Of a DNA stretch of 64,000 nucleotides, positions 27,867 through 37,178 are shown piece after piece. The notes under the pieces were generated by a model. The model saw only the letters and a list, made by a program, of their open reading frames with translations. It had not been told where the DNA came from and ran no database searches. Both the position numbers and the translations under genes were made by a program. This DNA comes from JAHQVI01 sp963749875 (GTDB lineage Bacteria; Pseudomonadota; Alphaproteobacteria; Rhizobiales; Rhodomicrobiaceae). Positions within the stretch are counted from its first letter, which is position 1. Each line of letters opens with the position of its first letter. Where the stretch lies: NCBI GenBank assembly GCA_963749875.1, contig CAVVOX010000003.1, positions 62,001 through 126,000 of the forward strand, read 5' to 3'.

Positions 27867-28508
27867 TCACCCCTTGTTGTTCCCGCCTTCCTCGCTCACG
27901 GTCCGTTTGGATAGCACCTCGTCGATCAGTCCGAACTCCTTTGCACCATCGGAGGTCAGGAATGTGTCACGATCCAGCGCATCCTCAATGACTTGTACGG
28001 GTTGCCCCGTATGCTTTGCATAAACCTCGTGAAGCCTTTGACGGATCGCCAGAATTTCCTTTGCATGGCGCTCGATGTCGCTCGCTTGGCCCTGGAAACC
28101 GCCGGAGGGCTGGTGCACCATGATGCGCGAATGTGGCAAGGCATAGCGCATGCCCGGCTCACCGGCGCACAGAAGCAGTGAGCCCATCGAAGCTGCCTGG
28201 CCGACACAAAGCGTCGCAACCGGCGGCCGGATGAACTGCATCGTATCGTAAATCGCCAGGCCGGAGGTCACGACGCCGCCCGGCGAGTTGATATACATCG
28301 AGATTTCTTTTTTCGGATTTTCCGCCTCGGCGAACAGAAGCTGAGCCACGATCAGGGACGCCATATTGTCCTCGATGGGGCCCGTCACGAAGATGATGCG
28401 CTCCTTGAGAAGGCGCGAAAAAATGTCATAGGCGCGCTCGCCGCGATTGGTCTGTTCGACCACCATGGGCACGAGCGTTGACATGTAATAATCGACAGGG
28501 TCCCGCAT
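27867..28508 (-). CDS. clpP: ClpP proteolytic subunit
   Basis: 213 residues. Catalytic Ser in GQAASMGSLLLCAGEPG, catalytic His in ALPHSRIMVHQPSGG, catalytic Asp in DRDTFLTSDGAKEFGLID. Forms the tetradecameric chamber used by ClpX (and ClpA). Start ATG 28508. Lies between tig (upstream) and clpX (downstream). Confidence 0.98.
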   Translation of the reverse strand: MRDPVDYYMSTLVPMVVEQTNRGERAYDIFSRLLKERIIFVTGPIEDNMASLIVAQLLFAEAENPKKEISMYINSPGGVVTSGLAIYDTMQFIRPPVATLCVGQAASMGSLLLCAGEPGMRYALPHSRIMVHQPSGGFQGQASDIERHAKEILAIRQRLHEVYAKHTGQPVQVIEDALDRDTFLTSDGAKEFGLIDEVLSKRTVSEEGGNNKG

Positions 28509-28706
28509 CGTTTCACTCCGAATTCTGATAGCGGCTTTGACTGCTGTTTGCGGCCCAAGCTCGGTGATTCGCGTTAATCAATCCTAGCCGGGCGGTCTTC
28601 CGTTCTCGAGAAGTCCGTCCCTGTACATATGTGGGCGCGAAAAGGCAAATTTTATGCCCTCCGCCCGCCACGCCGAAAAATGACGGCTTTATCCCCAAGC
28701 GCCATA

Positions 28707-30112
28707 TCAACCGTGATCGTGGTCGTGGCCATGATCATGATCATGATCATGGTCATGATCGTGCCCGAGCTCGTCCGGGTCCGGGCGGAACAACTCCTCC
28801 GGCGAGACGGTCTTCTCCGTCACATCGGCGAGCTCAAGAGCGAAATCGACGACCTTGTCCTCAAAGATCGGCATCCGCAGCTCGAGCATGGCATTCGGAT
28901 TGTTCTTGTAATAGTCGAGAACCTGACGCTCTTGTCCGGGGAATTGCTGGGCGCGCTGCATGATGGCGCGGCGGACCTCCTCATCGGTCACCGTCACCTC
29001 ATTACGCTGGCCGATCTCCGCCAAGACGAGCCCGAGCCGAACACGGCGCTCGGCCATCTCGCGATATTTCGCGCGCGCCTCGTCTTCAGTGGTCCCCTCA
29101 TCCTCGAAGCTTTTCTTCGCATGCTCAAGCTGATGCGTCACCTCGTGCCATATAGCGTCGAATTCGCTGTCGACAAGGGAAGGCGGCAGCTCGAAACGAT
29201 GCGCCTCGTCCAGCGCGTCCAGAAGAGCGCGCTTGGCTCTTTCGCGCGAGGCCCGGCCATAATCCTTTGCGATCTGCTCGCGGATCGCGTCCTTGAGCTT
29301 GCTTAAGGAACTCAAGGCCAAGTCCTTTTGCGAATTCGTCATCGGCATCGGGGACACGCGGCGCGGCCACCTCATTAACCTTGACATCGAACTCGGCGTC
29401 CTTGCCGGCCAAGTGTTTCGCCTGATACTCCTCCGGGAAGGAGGCTTTCACGGTCCGCTCCTCGCCCGCTTTCGCGCCGACAAGGCCTTCCTCGAAGCCG
29501 GGAATGAATCCGCCGCGGCTGATCACCAGCGGCGCACCCTCCGCGGACCCGCCTTCGAACGGCTCGCCGTCGATCTTTCCGACAAAATCGATCGTTACGC
29601 GGTCGCCATCCTCCGCGGCGCCGTCCTTGGCCTCGTAGCTGACATTATTCTCCCGCAGCCGCTCGACCGCCTGATCGACTTCCTCTTCGCTGACCTCGGC
29701 AACGGGGCGTTCGATCTTGAGCTCCTTCAGATCGGCAAGCTCGATCTGCGGCAGCACTTCGAACGACATGATGAATTCGAGGTCATGGCTACCCTCGACG
29801 ACCTTGTCGACGGTGCCTGCATCCTCGGGGAGCTTGATGTCGGGCTGAAAGGCCGGGCGCTCATTACGGTCCGAAATGGCCTTCGATGTCGTCTCCGAGA
29901 CCGTCTCCTCAACGACCTCCGCCATGATCGAGCGGCCATAGACTTTCTTCAGATGGCTGACCGGAACCTTTCCCGGACGGAAGCCGCTCAGCTTCACCTT
30001 GTCTTTGATCGAGTTCGAGTTTCGCATCCAAACGGGCATTGAGCTCATCCGCGCCGACCGTGATTTTCAGCTCGCGCTTAAGGCCTTCAGATAGTGTTTC
30101 CGTGACTTCCAT
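28707..30112 (-). pseudogene. tig: trigger factor, reading frame broken twice by +1 shifts
   Basis: Ribosome-bound chaperone and prolyl isomerase, here readable only in three frames. Segment one, from ATG 30112, gives MEVTETLSEGLKRELKITVG; segment two, from about 30010, gives SGFRPGKVPVSHLKKVYGRS (ribosome-docking GFRxGxxP) and the FKBP-like part VTIDFVGKIDGEPFEGGSAEG; segment three, from about 29310, gives SKLKDAIREQIAKDYGRA and the C-terminal domain. Each junction is repaired by removing one base (near 30007-30013 and one T at 29309-29310). All segments are otherwise conserved and gap-free, so sequencing error is at least as likely as real inactivation. The C terminus ends in an unusual His/Asp/Gly-rich tail. 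Confidence 0.85.
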
Positions 30113-30179
30113 GAGAATTCTTGCTTCCGAAATTTTGTTTAACTGGCGTACGCTTCTTTCGAGTCGGTGCTGGCGCAAA

Positions 30180-30264
30180 TGGTGCGGGCGGAGGGACTTG
30201 AACCCCCACGACTTTCGTCACTGGAACCTAAATCCAGCGCGTCTACCAGTTCCGCCACGCCCGC
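30180..30264 (-). tRNA. tRNA-Leu(TAG)
   Basis: 85-nt class II tRNA with long variable arm. Acceptor GCGGGCG / CGCCCGC, anticodon stem CTGGA/TCCAG with loop TTTAGGT giving anticodon TAG, T arm GGGGG TTCAAGT CCCTC, encoded CCA at 30180-30182. Confidence 0.95.
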
Positions 30265-30344
30265 AAAAAGGACCGCGCCATCGAATTGGCCCCGGTCTAT
30301 AACACAGCGTTTTTCGCTGCGGCTACAGAATTAATGTTTTAATT

Positions 30345-30378
30345 AAGCTTCGTACGCCCGGGCCGCAATGCGAAGCTT
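30345..30378. promoter_or_regulatory. inverted repeat in the cysK leader
   Basis: AAGCTTCG at 30345-30352 and CGAAGCTT at 30371-30378 form an eight-base inverted repeat with 18-base spacing, 25 nt before the cysK start. It could be an operator or a leader hairpin; no regulator is identified. Confidence 0.35.
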
Positions 30379-30402
30379 GGAAGATGAAGGAGCGGTATCG
30401 AA

Positions 30403-31434
30403 GTGGAACTAGCACGGTCTGTCATCGAGGTCATCGGCAACACCCCTCTGATCCGGCTGAAAGGCGCCTCCGAGGAAACCGGCTGTGAAATCCTGGGCAA
30501 GGCCGAGTTCATGAATCCCGGTCAGTCCGTCAAGGATCGCGCCGGGCTGTTCATTATCGAAGATGCGGTCGCAAAAGGGCAGCTTCGCCCCGGCGGCGTG
30601 GTCGTTGAGGGAACGGCGGGCAATACCGGAATCGGGCTTACCGTCGTTGCCAATGCGCTCGGCTATCGCACGGTCATTGTCATACCAGAAACGCAGTCGC
30701 AGGAGAAAAAGGACACGCTGCGGCTGCTCGGCGCTCAGCTCGTCGAGGTGCCGGCGGTGCCTTATAAGAATCCCAACAATTACGTCAAATATTCCCAGCG
30801 CCTTGCGGAAACGCTCGCCGAGACCGAGCCGGCCGGCGCGATCTGGGCCAATCAGTTCGACAATGTCGCCAATCGGGACGGCCATGTCAGAACGACGGCG
30901 GAGGAAATCTGGGCGCAGACCGACGGCAAGCTCGACGGCTTCATCTGCGCGGTCGGAACCGGCGGGACGCTGGGCGGGGTGTCCATGGGGCTGAAGGCGA
31001 AGCGCGGCGATGTCGTCATCGGGCTCGCCGATCCGATGGGCGCGGCACTCTATAGCTATTACACGACGGGCGAATTGAAGTCCGAGGGCTCCTCGATCAC
31101 CGAGGGCATCGGCCAGGGCCGCATCACGGCCAACCTCGAAGGTGTGACGGTGGACAAGGCCTATCAGATCCCGGATGCGGAAGCGGTCGAACGTGTCTTC
31201 CAGATGCTGGGCGATGAGGGGCTTTGCCTTGGCGGATCGAGCGGCATCAACGTCGCCGGGGCGGTCCGGCTCGCGCGCGATCTCGGCCCGGGCCATATGA
31301 TCGTGACCGTCCTGTGCGATTACGGCACACGCTATCAGAGCCGCTTGTTCAACCCCGAATTCCTGCGCCAGAAAGACCTTCCCGTGCCGGCATGGCTGGA
31401 AGAGAAGATCGAGATTCCGCAGGTCTTTGTCTAA
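30403..31434 (+). CDS. cysK: cysteine synthase A (O-acetylserine sulfhydrylase)
   Basis: PLP enzyme joining O-acetylserine and sulfide to give cysteine. NPGQSVKDRAG carries the PLP lysine, VEGTAGNTGIGL is the substrate loop, and AVGTGGTLGGVSMGLK binds the PLP phosphate. 343 residues with a GTG start at 30403 preceded by GAAGGAG. Followed by a sulfurtransferase gene 112 nt downstream, forming a small sulfur-metabolism run. Confidence 0.94.
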   Translation: MELARSVIEVIGNTPLIRLKGASEETGCEILGKAEFMNPGQSVKDRAGLFIIEDAVAKGQLRPGGVVVEGTAGNTGIGLTVVANALGYRTVIVIPETQSQEKKDTLRLLGAQLVEVPAVPYKNPNNYVKYSQRLAETLAETEPAGAIWANQFDNVANRDGHVRTTAEEIWAQTDGKLDGFICAVGTGGTLGGVSMGLKAKRGDVVIGLADPMGAALYSYYTTGELKSEGSSITEGIGQGRITANLEGVTVDKAYQIPDAEAVERVFQMLGDEGLCLGGSSGINVAGAVRLARDLGPGHMIVTVLCDYGTRYQSRLFNPEFLRQKDLPVPAWLEEKIEIPQVFV

Positions 31435-31546
31435 GCGCGTTATCGGTTTTGCCGGATCGCCATCGGGGATGCTACTCTGAACATCAGAGCGATTCATTAT
31501 CCGCTGGGCCGCCCGTGCCGAGCGGTGAGACGGGAGGAGCTGTAAA

Positions 31547-32422
31547 ATGCGGGCACCGATAGACTGCCTCGTCGAAACGGGCTGGCTGGCTGCGCATCTG
31601 GACGCTCCGGACATTGTCATTCTGGAAGCGACGATGCATCTGCCGGGCGCGGGCCGCGATGCCGTAAAGGAATATCGGGAGGTTCACATCCCCGGCGCCT
31701 TGTTCTTCGATGTGGACGAAATCTCCGATACGGCCAGTCCTTTGCCTCATATGCTGCCCTCGCCGGAGAAATTCTCCGCGCGTGTCCGCAAGATGGGAAT
31801 CGGCGACGGGACGCGCGTCGTCATTTACGACCGCACCAATATGTCCGGCGCCGCGCGCGCCTGGTGGATGTTCCGGGTGATGGGGGCGAGCGATGTTGCC
31901 GTGCTCAACGGCGGTTTCGAGAAGTGGCGCAGCGAGGATCATCGGCTCGAGACCCTGGCGGCGCGGCCGCGCACCGAGCGCCATTTCACCGCGCGGCTGA
32001 ATTCCAGCCTCGTCCGTGACATCGACGATATGCGGGCGATGATCAGAAATGGCGGTGTACAGATTGTCGATGCGCGATCGAAAGGCCGCTTCGCCGGCGT
32101 CGAGCCGGAGCCGCGGGAGGTTCCCCGCCTCGGCCACATTCCAGGGGCGAAGAACGTGCCCTTTACGGATCTCTTGGGGGAAAGCGGCACGCTGTGCTCG
32201 CCGGGGGAGATCCAGACCGCATTCACGCGCCAGGGTGTCGATCCTTCAAAGCCCGTGGTCACAAGCTGCGGCTCGGGCGTCACCGCCTGTCTGCTCGCGC
32301 TGGGGCTGGCAAGGCTCGGCAATGAAATGGTCGCCGTCTATGACGGCTCCTGGGCCGAATGGAGCGCTGCCGACACGCCGGTGGAAGGAGCGACCTCTCC
32401 GCCGAACGCCGCGAGCGGTTAG
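31547..32422 (+). CDS. sseA: 3-mercaptopyruvate sulfurtransferase / tandem rhodanese
   Basis: Two rhodanese domains; the second carries the active Cys in the loop VTSCGSGVTACLLAL (CGSGVTA indicates mercaptopyruvate rather than thiosulfate preference). The first, non-catalytic, domain has VHIPGALFFDVDEISD and VVIYDRTNMSGAARAWWMF. 291 residues. It may move cysteine-derived sulfur or detoxify cyanide. ATG 31547 follows GGGAGGAG. Confidence 0.92.
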   Translation: MRAPIDCLVETGWLAAHLDAPDIVILEATMHLPGAGRDAVKEYREVHIPGALFFDVDEISDTASPLPHMLPSPEKFSARVRKMGIGDGTRVVIYDRTNMSGAARAWWMFRVMGASDVAVLNGGFEKWRSEDHRLETLAARPRTERHFTARLNSSLVRDIDDMRAMIRNGGVQIVDARSKGRFAGVEPEPREVPRLGHIPGAKNVPFTDLLGESGTLCSPGEIQTAFTRQGVDPSKPVVTSCGSGVTACLLALGLARLGNEMVAVYDGSWAEWSAADTPVEGATSPPNAASG

Positions 32423-32527
32423 ACCGGGGAGAACGCCGCAAATCCGTCAGCATGCCGGCTCACGATCTTTGCGACCAGGGGCCTACTCGCCTGACAATTC
32501 CCCGAAGCCCTTGCTGACAGGTGATTG

Positions 32528-33790
32528 ATGACGCGGTCAAAATCGGCGCTCACACGCCTGAAGGACGTGCCGAAAGGCATATGGGCGCTTGGCTTCGTTT
32601 CGATGCTGATGGATATCTCCTCCGAGACGATCCATGCTCTTCTTCCGATCTACATGGTCAGCGTGCTCGGGACATCGACGCTGGCCGTCGGCATCATCGA
32701 AGGGATTGCCGAGGCGACCGCTTCGATCACCAAGATTTTCTCCGGCGCTCTGTCGGACTGGCTCGGCCGCCGCAAATGGCTTGCAGCTCTGGGCTATGGG
32801 CTGGCGGCGTTCACCAAGCCGGTGTTTCCGCTGGCGCCGAATGTCGAGTGGCTGGCCGCGGCCCGCTTCGTCGACCGCATCGGCAAGGGCATACGCGGCG
32901 CGCCGCGTGACGCGCTCATTGCGGACATCGCACCGCCAGAGGTGCGGGGCGCGAGCTTCGGGCTCCGCCAGTCGCTCGACACGGTAGGGGCATTTCTGGG
33001 GCCTCTGCTCGCCATTCTGCTGATGCTGGTGACGGCCGACAATTTCACCTTCGTCTTCTGGGTCGCCGTCATTCCCGCGTTCCTTTCCTTCCTGCTCATC
33101 GTCTTCATGGTTCAGGAGCCTGAACGCCCGGCTGCGCTCCGATCCGTCGCATCGCCATTGAGCCGGGCCGAGCTCTTACGGATGAGCGCGCGCTATTGGT
33201 GGATCGTGGGGCTTGCCGCCGTCTTCACGCTTGCCCGGTTCAGCGAAGCCTTCCTCCTGCTGAGGTCGCAGTCCGTCGGTCTGCCGATTGCACTCGCGCC
33301 GGCCATGCTCGTCCTGATGAACATCGCCTACGCTCTCGCGGCGTATCCGGCCGGCGTTCTCTCCGATCAGATGGACAGGGTCACATTGCTCATCACAGGG
33401 CTCGTGCCACTCATTGCCGCCGACCTCGTCCTGGCGTTCTCGACCAGCCCTGTGGGGGTCGGCATCGGCGTTGTCCTTTGGGGGCTGCATATGGGGCTGA
33501 CGCAAGGGGTGCTTGCGACCCTTGTGGCGGATACGGCGCCTGCGGAGTTGCGCGGTACGGCTTACGGCGTGTTCAACCTGGTGTCGGGCCTCGCCTTGCT
33601 CGCGGCGAGCATAATCGCGGGGTCCCTATGGGACGCCTTCGGCCCCGAGGGAACCTTCATGGCGGGGGCGGCATTTGCATCGCTTGCCGCGGTGGGTCTG
33701 CTCATCGTGTCGCGGACGATCGGCGCGACCGCCGCGGGCGGCATGTCCGAAGGCCACCGGACTGCGTCGAAGGACGACCTTTCTCAATAA
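32528..33790 (+). CDS. MFS transporter
   Basis: Twelve-helix major facilitator. Helix 1 begins IWALGFVSMLMDISSETIHALLPIYM, and the loop between helices 2 and 3 has the MFS motif DWLGRRK(W); FVDRIGKGIRGAPRDALIAD follows, typical of a branch with two RG motifs. 420 residues from ATG 32528. Substrate unknown; it could export a metabolite or drug. The next gene starts only 3 nt after its stop in the longest reading. Confidence 0.88.
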   Translation: MTRSKSALTRLKDVPKGIWALGFVSMLMDISSETIHALLPIYMVSVLGTSTLAVGIIEGIAEATASITKIFSGALSDWLGRRKWLAALGYGLAAFTKPVFPLAPNVEWLAAARFVDRIGKGIRGAPRDALIADIAPPEVRGASFGLRQSLDTVGAFLGPLLAILLMLVTADNFTFVFWVAVIPAFLSFLLIVFMVQEPERPAALRSVASPLSRAELLRMSARYWWIVGLAAVFTLARFSEAFLLLRSQSVGLPIALAPAMLVLMNIAYALAAYPAGVLSDQMDRVTLLITGLVPLIAADLVLAFSTSPVGVGIGVVLWGLHMGLTQGVLATLVADTAPAELRGTAYGVFNLVSGLALLAASIIAGSLWDAFGPEGTFMAGAAFASLAAVGLLIVSRTIGATAAGGMSEGHRTASKDDLSQ

Positions 33791-33793
33791 AAG

Positions 33794-34138
33794 ATGCTTT
33801 ATCGGACGCGCTTCCCTCATCTCCGGCAGCCGCCCGTGCGCGTTCCTGGGAAGGCGTCTCTTGCCAATGCGATTTCGCTCGCGTTATTCCCTTGGGTCCA
33901 CATTGCCATAAGGAAAATCGAATGCGTATTGTTTTTGCCGCTTTGGCTTTTTCTGTCTCTATCGACCATTTCAGGGTCTGCCGCCGACGACCCGATGGAG
34001 GTGCAGCGATGCGTCTGGAGATGTCTCGCAAATGCCAAAGGCGCAGATGATCCCGCTTATGAGCGGTGCGTCAAAAAATATTGCGCCGAAGGTCAAACAG
34101 CGACCGAGCAAAAGAAGAATTCAAAAAAGAAGCAGTGA
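33794..34138 (+). CDS. small secreted Cys-rich protein, start uncertain
   Basis: The conserved part is a signal-like hydrophobic segment followed by DDPMEVQRCVWRCLANAKG and YERCVKKYCAEG, i.e. paired Cx3C and Cx4C motifs in about 45 residues, then a Lys/Gln tail. Similar small periplasmic proteins occur in other Hyphomicrobiales; function unknown. The long frame begins at ATG 33794, but its first 40 residues look non-coding. In another frame ATG 33922 gives the signal start MRIVFAALAFSVS, which joins the Cys domain if one base near 33960-33970 is extra. Confidence 0.55.
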   Translation: MLYRTRFPHLRQPPVRVPGKASLANAISLALFPWVHIAIRKIECVLFLPLWLFLSLSTISGSAADDPMEVQRCVWRCLANAKGADDPAYERCVKKYCAEGQTATEQKKNSKKKQ

Positions 34139-34201
34139 GATATCCTGCCGGTGCTGGCGGCCCCGAATAATACCGCCGGTCACATCGGCCTCCGGGCGGC
34201 C

Positions 34202-34910
34202 CTACTTCTTCAGCAACTCCCGATAGGCATGGACTTTCGCTGCCGTCATCGGCTTCTTGCGGAGCGTGGCGACATCATCCGGAGTCACCTCACCGAACCC
34301 CGCCGGGCGGGCCGCGTCGTTTCCCCATTGCGATCGGACATATTTCACAACCGCAGCGATTTCGGTGTCGGAAAGAAAGTCGAATGGGGGCATGACCTTA
34401 TTAAACGACTGATCGTTGACTTTGATCGGTCCCTCAATCCCGTTAAGGGCGACCACGGCCGGGAAGTCGGGCGCCAGGAACAGGTCCGGATTTCCGGCAA
34501 GCGGCGGAAACTCTCCGGGGCTGCCCTTGCCGTCGGCCTGGTGGCAGGCGATGCAGGTATCTTCGAAGACTTTAGCGCCGTCAACGGGACCCGTTTTGGC
34601 GACTTCCGCGCCGCCGGCAGCTGGCGGGTTCGGTCCGAGATGGGTGCCGAGATAATCAAGGATCGTCGCCCGCTGATCGGCGCTGATCCTGAGACCGAAA
34701 TCCTTCATATTGTCGAGAACCGCGTCCCATGCCCCGCGTCTGATACCGGCTGAAATCCAGCACCGATTGCAGGTCGTGACATGTCTGGCAGTGACCGTAG
34801 ACAAGGTCACGCCCCGGTCCTTCCGGCAGTTTGAAACGCTCTGCCGCCGATCCCATTCCGGGTGACAGCACCAGGGCGAGAACGATCAGAAGGGCTGACG
34901 CCGATCGCAC
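34202..34910 (-). pseudogene. sorB: diheme cytochrome c subunit of sulfite dehydrogenase, frameshifted
   Basis: Electron acceptor of SorA. The first frame from GTG 34910 gives a signal peptide (SASALLIVLALVLSPGMGSAA) and first heme motif CQTCH; the second frame gives a second heme motif CIACH and a probable Met ligand in KVMPPFDFLSDTEIAAVVKY. The frames join if one T of the TTT at 34753-34755 is removed (...QSVLD then SAGIRRGAWDAVL). Adjacent to sorA, both transcribed leftward with 82 nt between. The surrounding sequence is well conserved, so this may be a sequencing error rather than a dead gene. Confidence 0.8.
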
Positions 34911-34992
34911 GGGTAGGCAACTCCTGAGATTGAGGGAGAATTGAAGGGAGCATGTGCGGTGCGCCGCCCGCGGACAGCGCACCGCACATGAT

Positions 34993-36246
34993 TCAGGCGG
35001 TGATTTCGACGTGGTCGACACCGTTCCATTCATAACCGCGCGGATTCCACCGGGTCAGGCCGTCTATTGGCTGTGTGCGGCCCAAAGCATCGGTTGCCCG
35101 GCACATCAGCGTATTTTTGCCCGACGCGAGCTTTGCCTTCGCCGACCAGTGATACCACGCCCACGGACTTTCCGGCTTCTTGACATCGGCTTTCTCCCAC
35201 CTCTTACCGTCATCGGCCGAGACCTCGACGTCCGTAATCGGCACCGTGCCGTCATTGAAGGCGACGCCGGTGATTTCGACCGGACCGGACTTGGCTCCAT
35301 CCTCAGGCAGCGGTGAGAAAATCACGCTCTTGATCTTGTGGCCGTAAGTCGGAACGCTGTTCTGGAGGGTATAATCATTGGCCTCGAATTGACCCGGCTC
35401 GACCGGTGAGTTCGGCATGCGGTAGCCGACCGACTGGAAGGCGCTCGGCGACTGTTCGGCCTCAAACAGCAGGACGGTGAGCATCTTGACGTTCATATTG
35501 CCGTAGAAGCCCGGAATGATCAGCCGCACCGGCCCGCCATGCACTGCCGGGATCGGCTCGCCATTCATTTTCAGCGCCAGAATGGCGTTATCGAGTCCTT
35601 TATCGCTCAGCTCATAGCTCTTGGCGAAATCCGAGCCTTCAGGCGTCGCCGGCTGATCCCAGCCTTCGGCAGTGAGCCATTGCGCGGCCGCGCTCGGGCT
35701 CATCTTCAGATCTTCGAGCAGAGCCCGCAGCGGGACGCCTTCCCATTCGACATTGCCCATGCCGCCATTCTTCCATTGGCCGCCGGCGACCTTCTCCTTG
35801 GCGGCGTAGAAGCTGCGGCCGTTGCCGGCGCATTGCAGGACCGAAACCCGCTTCTCCTGTGGGCGAGCCTGGAGTTCGGCAATCGTCAGCGTGCGCGGCC
35901 GCTGCACCAGACCGTCGACGCGGATCGTCCAATTCTTGACCATATCCTTAGGAGGCACCGCTGTTGTAGCGTACCAGGCCGCATCGCCTTGGTGAGGGAA
36001 GTGCAGCCGGTTGAACAGCACCTCTTTCGGTGTGTGCTCATATTTGCGCAGCATGGCCAGCGGCGTCTCCATAACGCCAAGTTTGGCATTGTGGACGAGC
36101 ATGCCTGAAGCCTTGCCGGCGATGATCTCGGCGGAATCTGGTGCGCCGGCGGCGAAAACCGAGCGCGCAAAGCTCGGCGTGACACCGAAGGCCAGTCCGG
36201 CAACGCCGGCCAGCTTACCAAATTCGCGACGTGACAAATGCGGCAT
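34993..36246 (-). CDS. sorA: sulfite dehydrogenase molybdenum subunit
   Basis: Sulfite-oxidase-family molybdoprotein, oxidising sulfite to sulfate in the periplasm. It has a Tat signal (SRREFGKLAGVAGLAFG), the Mo-binding Cys in VSVLQCAGNGRSFYA, and the C-terminal Mo-co dimerisation domain. The start at ATG 36246 (MPHLSRREFGK) fits the Tat signal; an upstream start at 36264 is possible. It forms a unit with the cytochrome gene sorB, and an ECF anti-sigma/sigma pair lies immediately upstream, which in rhizobia is linked to sulfite response. Confidence 0.92.
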   Translation of the reverse strand: MPHLSRREFGKLAGVAGLAFGVTPSFARSVFAAGAPDSAEIIAGKASGMLVHNAKLGVMETPLAMLRKYEHTPKEVLFNRLHFPHQGDAAWYATTAVPPKDMVKNWTIRVDGLVQRPRTLTIAELQARPQEKRVSVLQCAGNGRSFYAAKEKVAGGQWKNGGMGNVEWEGVPLRALLEDLKMSPSAAAQWLTAEGWDQPATPEGSDFAKSYELSDKGLDNAILALKMNGEPIPAVHGGPVRLIIPGFYGNMNVKMLTVLLFEAEQSPSAFQSVGYRMPNSPVEPGQFEANDYTLQNSVPTYGHKIKSVIFSPLPEDGAKSGPVEITGVAFNDGTVPITDVEVSADDGKRWEKADVKKPESPWAWYHWSAKAKLASGKNTLMCRATDALGRTQPIDGLTRWNPRGYEWNGVDHVEITA

Positions 36247-36341
36247 GGTCGATGATCTCCTCATATTGTTTTCCCCTTGCCGCCGGTTTCCCGCAAGGCT
36301 GCGGCCGGCAGTAACCAGAGCTGATCAGTTCTAAGAAGGAA

Positions 36342-36369
36342 GAGACGAATGAGGATGCCGGTTTATTCC
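36342..36369 (-). promoter_or_regulatory. ECF-type promoter candidate upstream of sorA
   Basis: On the minus strand GGAATAA, 15 bases, CGTCTC: the spacing and the CGTC -10 element are typical of ECF sigma promoters. It lies about 95 nt upstream of the sorA start and directly downstream of the sigma/anti-sigma genes. Confidence 0.5.
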
Positions 36370-36383
36370 GTCCGGCTGCGAAT

Positions 36384-37178
36384 TCATGCTCTGCAGGGTG
36401 CGCTTTCGCGCTTGTTTTCGGCGAGCTGCTCTTCCGCCTGGCGGTCAAGCGGGGTGCGGCTGCGTGTCGCCTGCTCGACCTTGTTTGCGATCAGGGTGAG
36501 CCGGCTCTCATCCATGCCCTCGGCGAACAGCAGATAACCCAGATCGTCGACGCGCCAGCCATAGGCGCGCTCGCGGCCCATTGCGACGCGCACGCGCATT
36601 TCGGGCAGCCGGGCATAGGTGAGGACAAACAGGCTGAGGTGGCAGCCATGATTGCCGCGATACCCGATCTGGAGGATGCGGCCGGCCGGTCCGTTGGAAA
36701 CGGTAATATGGCCGATTGTCAGCTCGGTGCTTTCCAGATCCGGGACGAACGGCATCTGCCCGAAAACCGACAGCGCTGCGAGGACCGCAGCTGGATGCGC
36801 ATCGGCCGGCTGGCTGCGGTCCGCCTCTTCCCATTGCTCGTGGAGCGCACGGGCCGTGACCAGCAGATCCTCCGACAGTGCCGGGGCCGGCATCCGGTAC
36901 AGCCCGACTACAATGGCGGTGCCCACAAGGAAGGCGGTTGCTGCAATGGCGGCGACCGCGAGCAGCGATTTGCCTCGACGTCCCGCCAAGGCGCCGGCAA
37001 GCTCTGCGGGCACATCGGGCATGGCGCCGTGGCTCGCGCCTTTGAGCTGATAGAGCAGGGCGATTTGCCAGGCGATCCCTGGATCGCTGCCGGCGGCATC
37101 CGCAACGGCTGCCGCCGCGGCGGGCTCAAGCGCTCCGTCGACATAGGCGTTGAGGGTCGACCAATCGGGTTGATTCAT
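36384..37178 (-). CDS. transmembrane anti-sigma factor
   Basis: Partner of the ECF sigma encoded just upstream; ATG 37178 overlaps the sigma stop (ATGA), showing tight coupling. The N terminus (WSTLNAYVDGALEPAAAAAVADAA) is the anti-sigma helical domain without an obvious zinc motif; one membrane helix lies near residues 73-93 (LLAVAAIAATAFLVGTAIVVGLY). The periplasmic part shares blocks with the anti-sigma protein at 1647-2507. Probably senses a periplasmic signal, perhaps sulfite given the neighbours. Confidence 0.82.
   Translation of the reverse strand: MNQPDWSTLNAYVDGALEPAAAAAVADAAGSDPGIAWQIALLYQLKGASHGAMPDVPAELAGALAGRRGKSLLAVAAIAATAFLVGTAIVVGLYRMPAPALSEDLLVTARALHEQWEEADRSQPADAHPAAVLAALSVFGQMPFVPDLESTELTIGHITVSNGPAGRILQIGYRGNHGCHLSLFVLTYARLPEMRVRVAMGRERAYGWRVDDLGYLLFAEGMDESRLTLIANKVEQATRSRTPLDRQAEEQLAENKRESAPCRA

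Noticed and set aside
28727..28762. ATGATC hexamer run considered as a non-coding microsatellite
   Set aside because: It is in frame with the trigger-factor C terminus and encodes the His/Asp tail.
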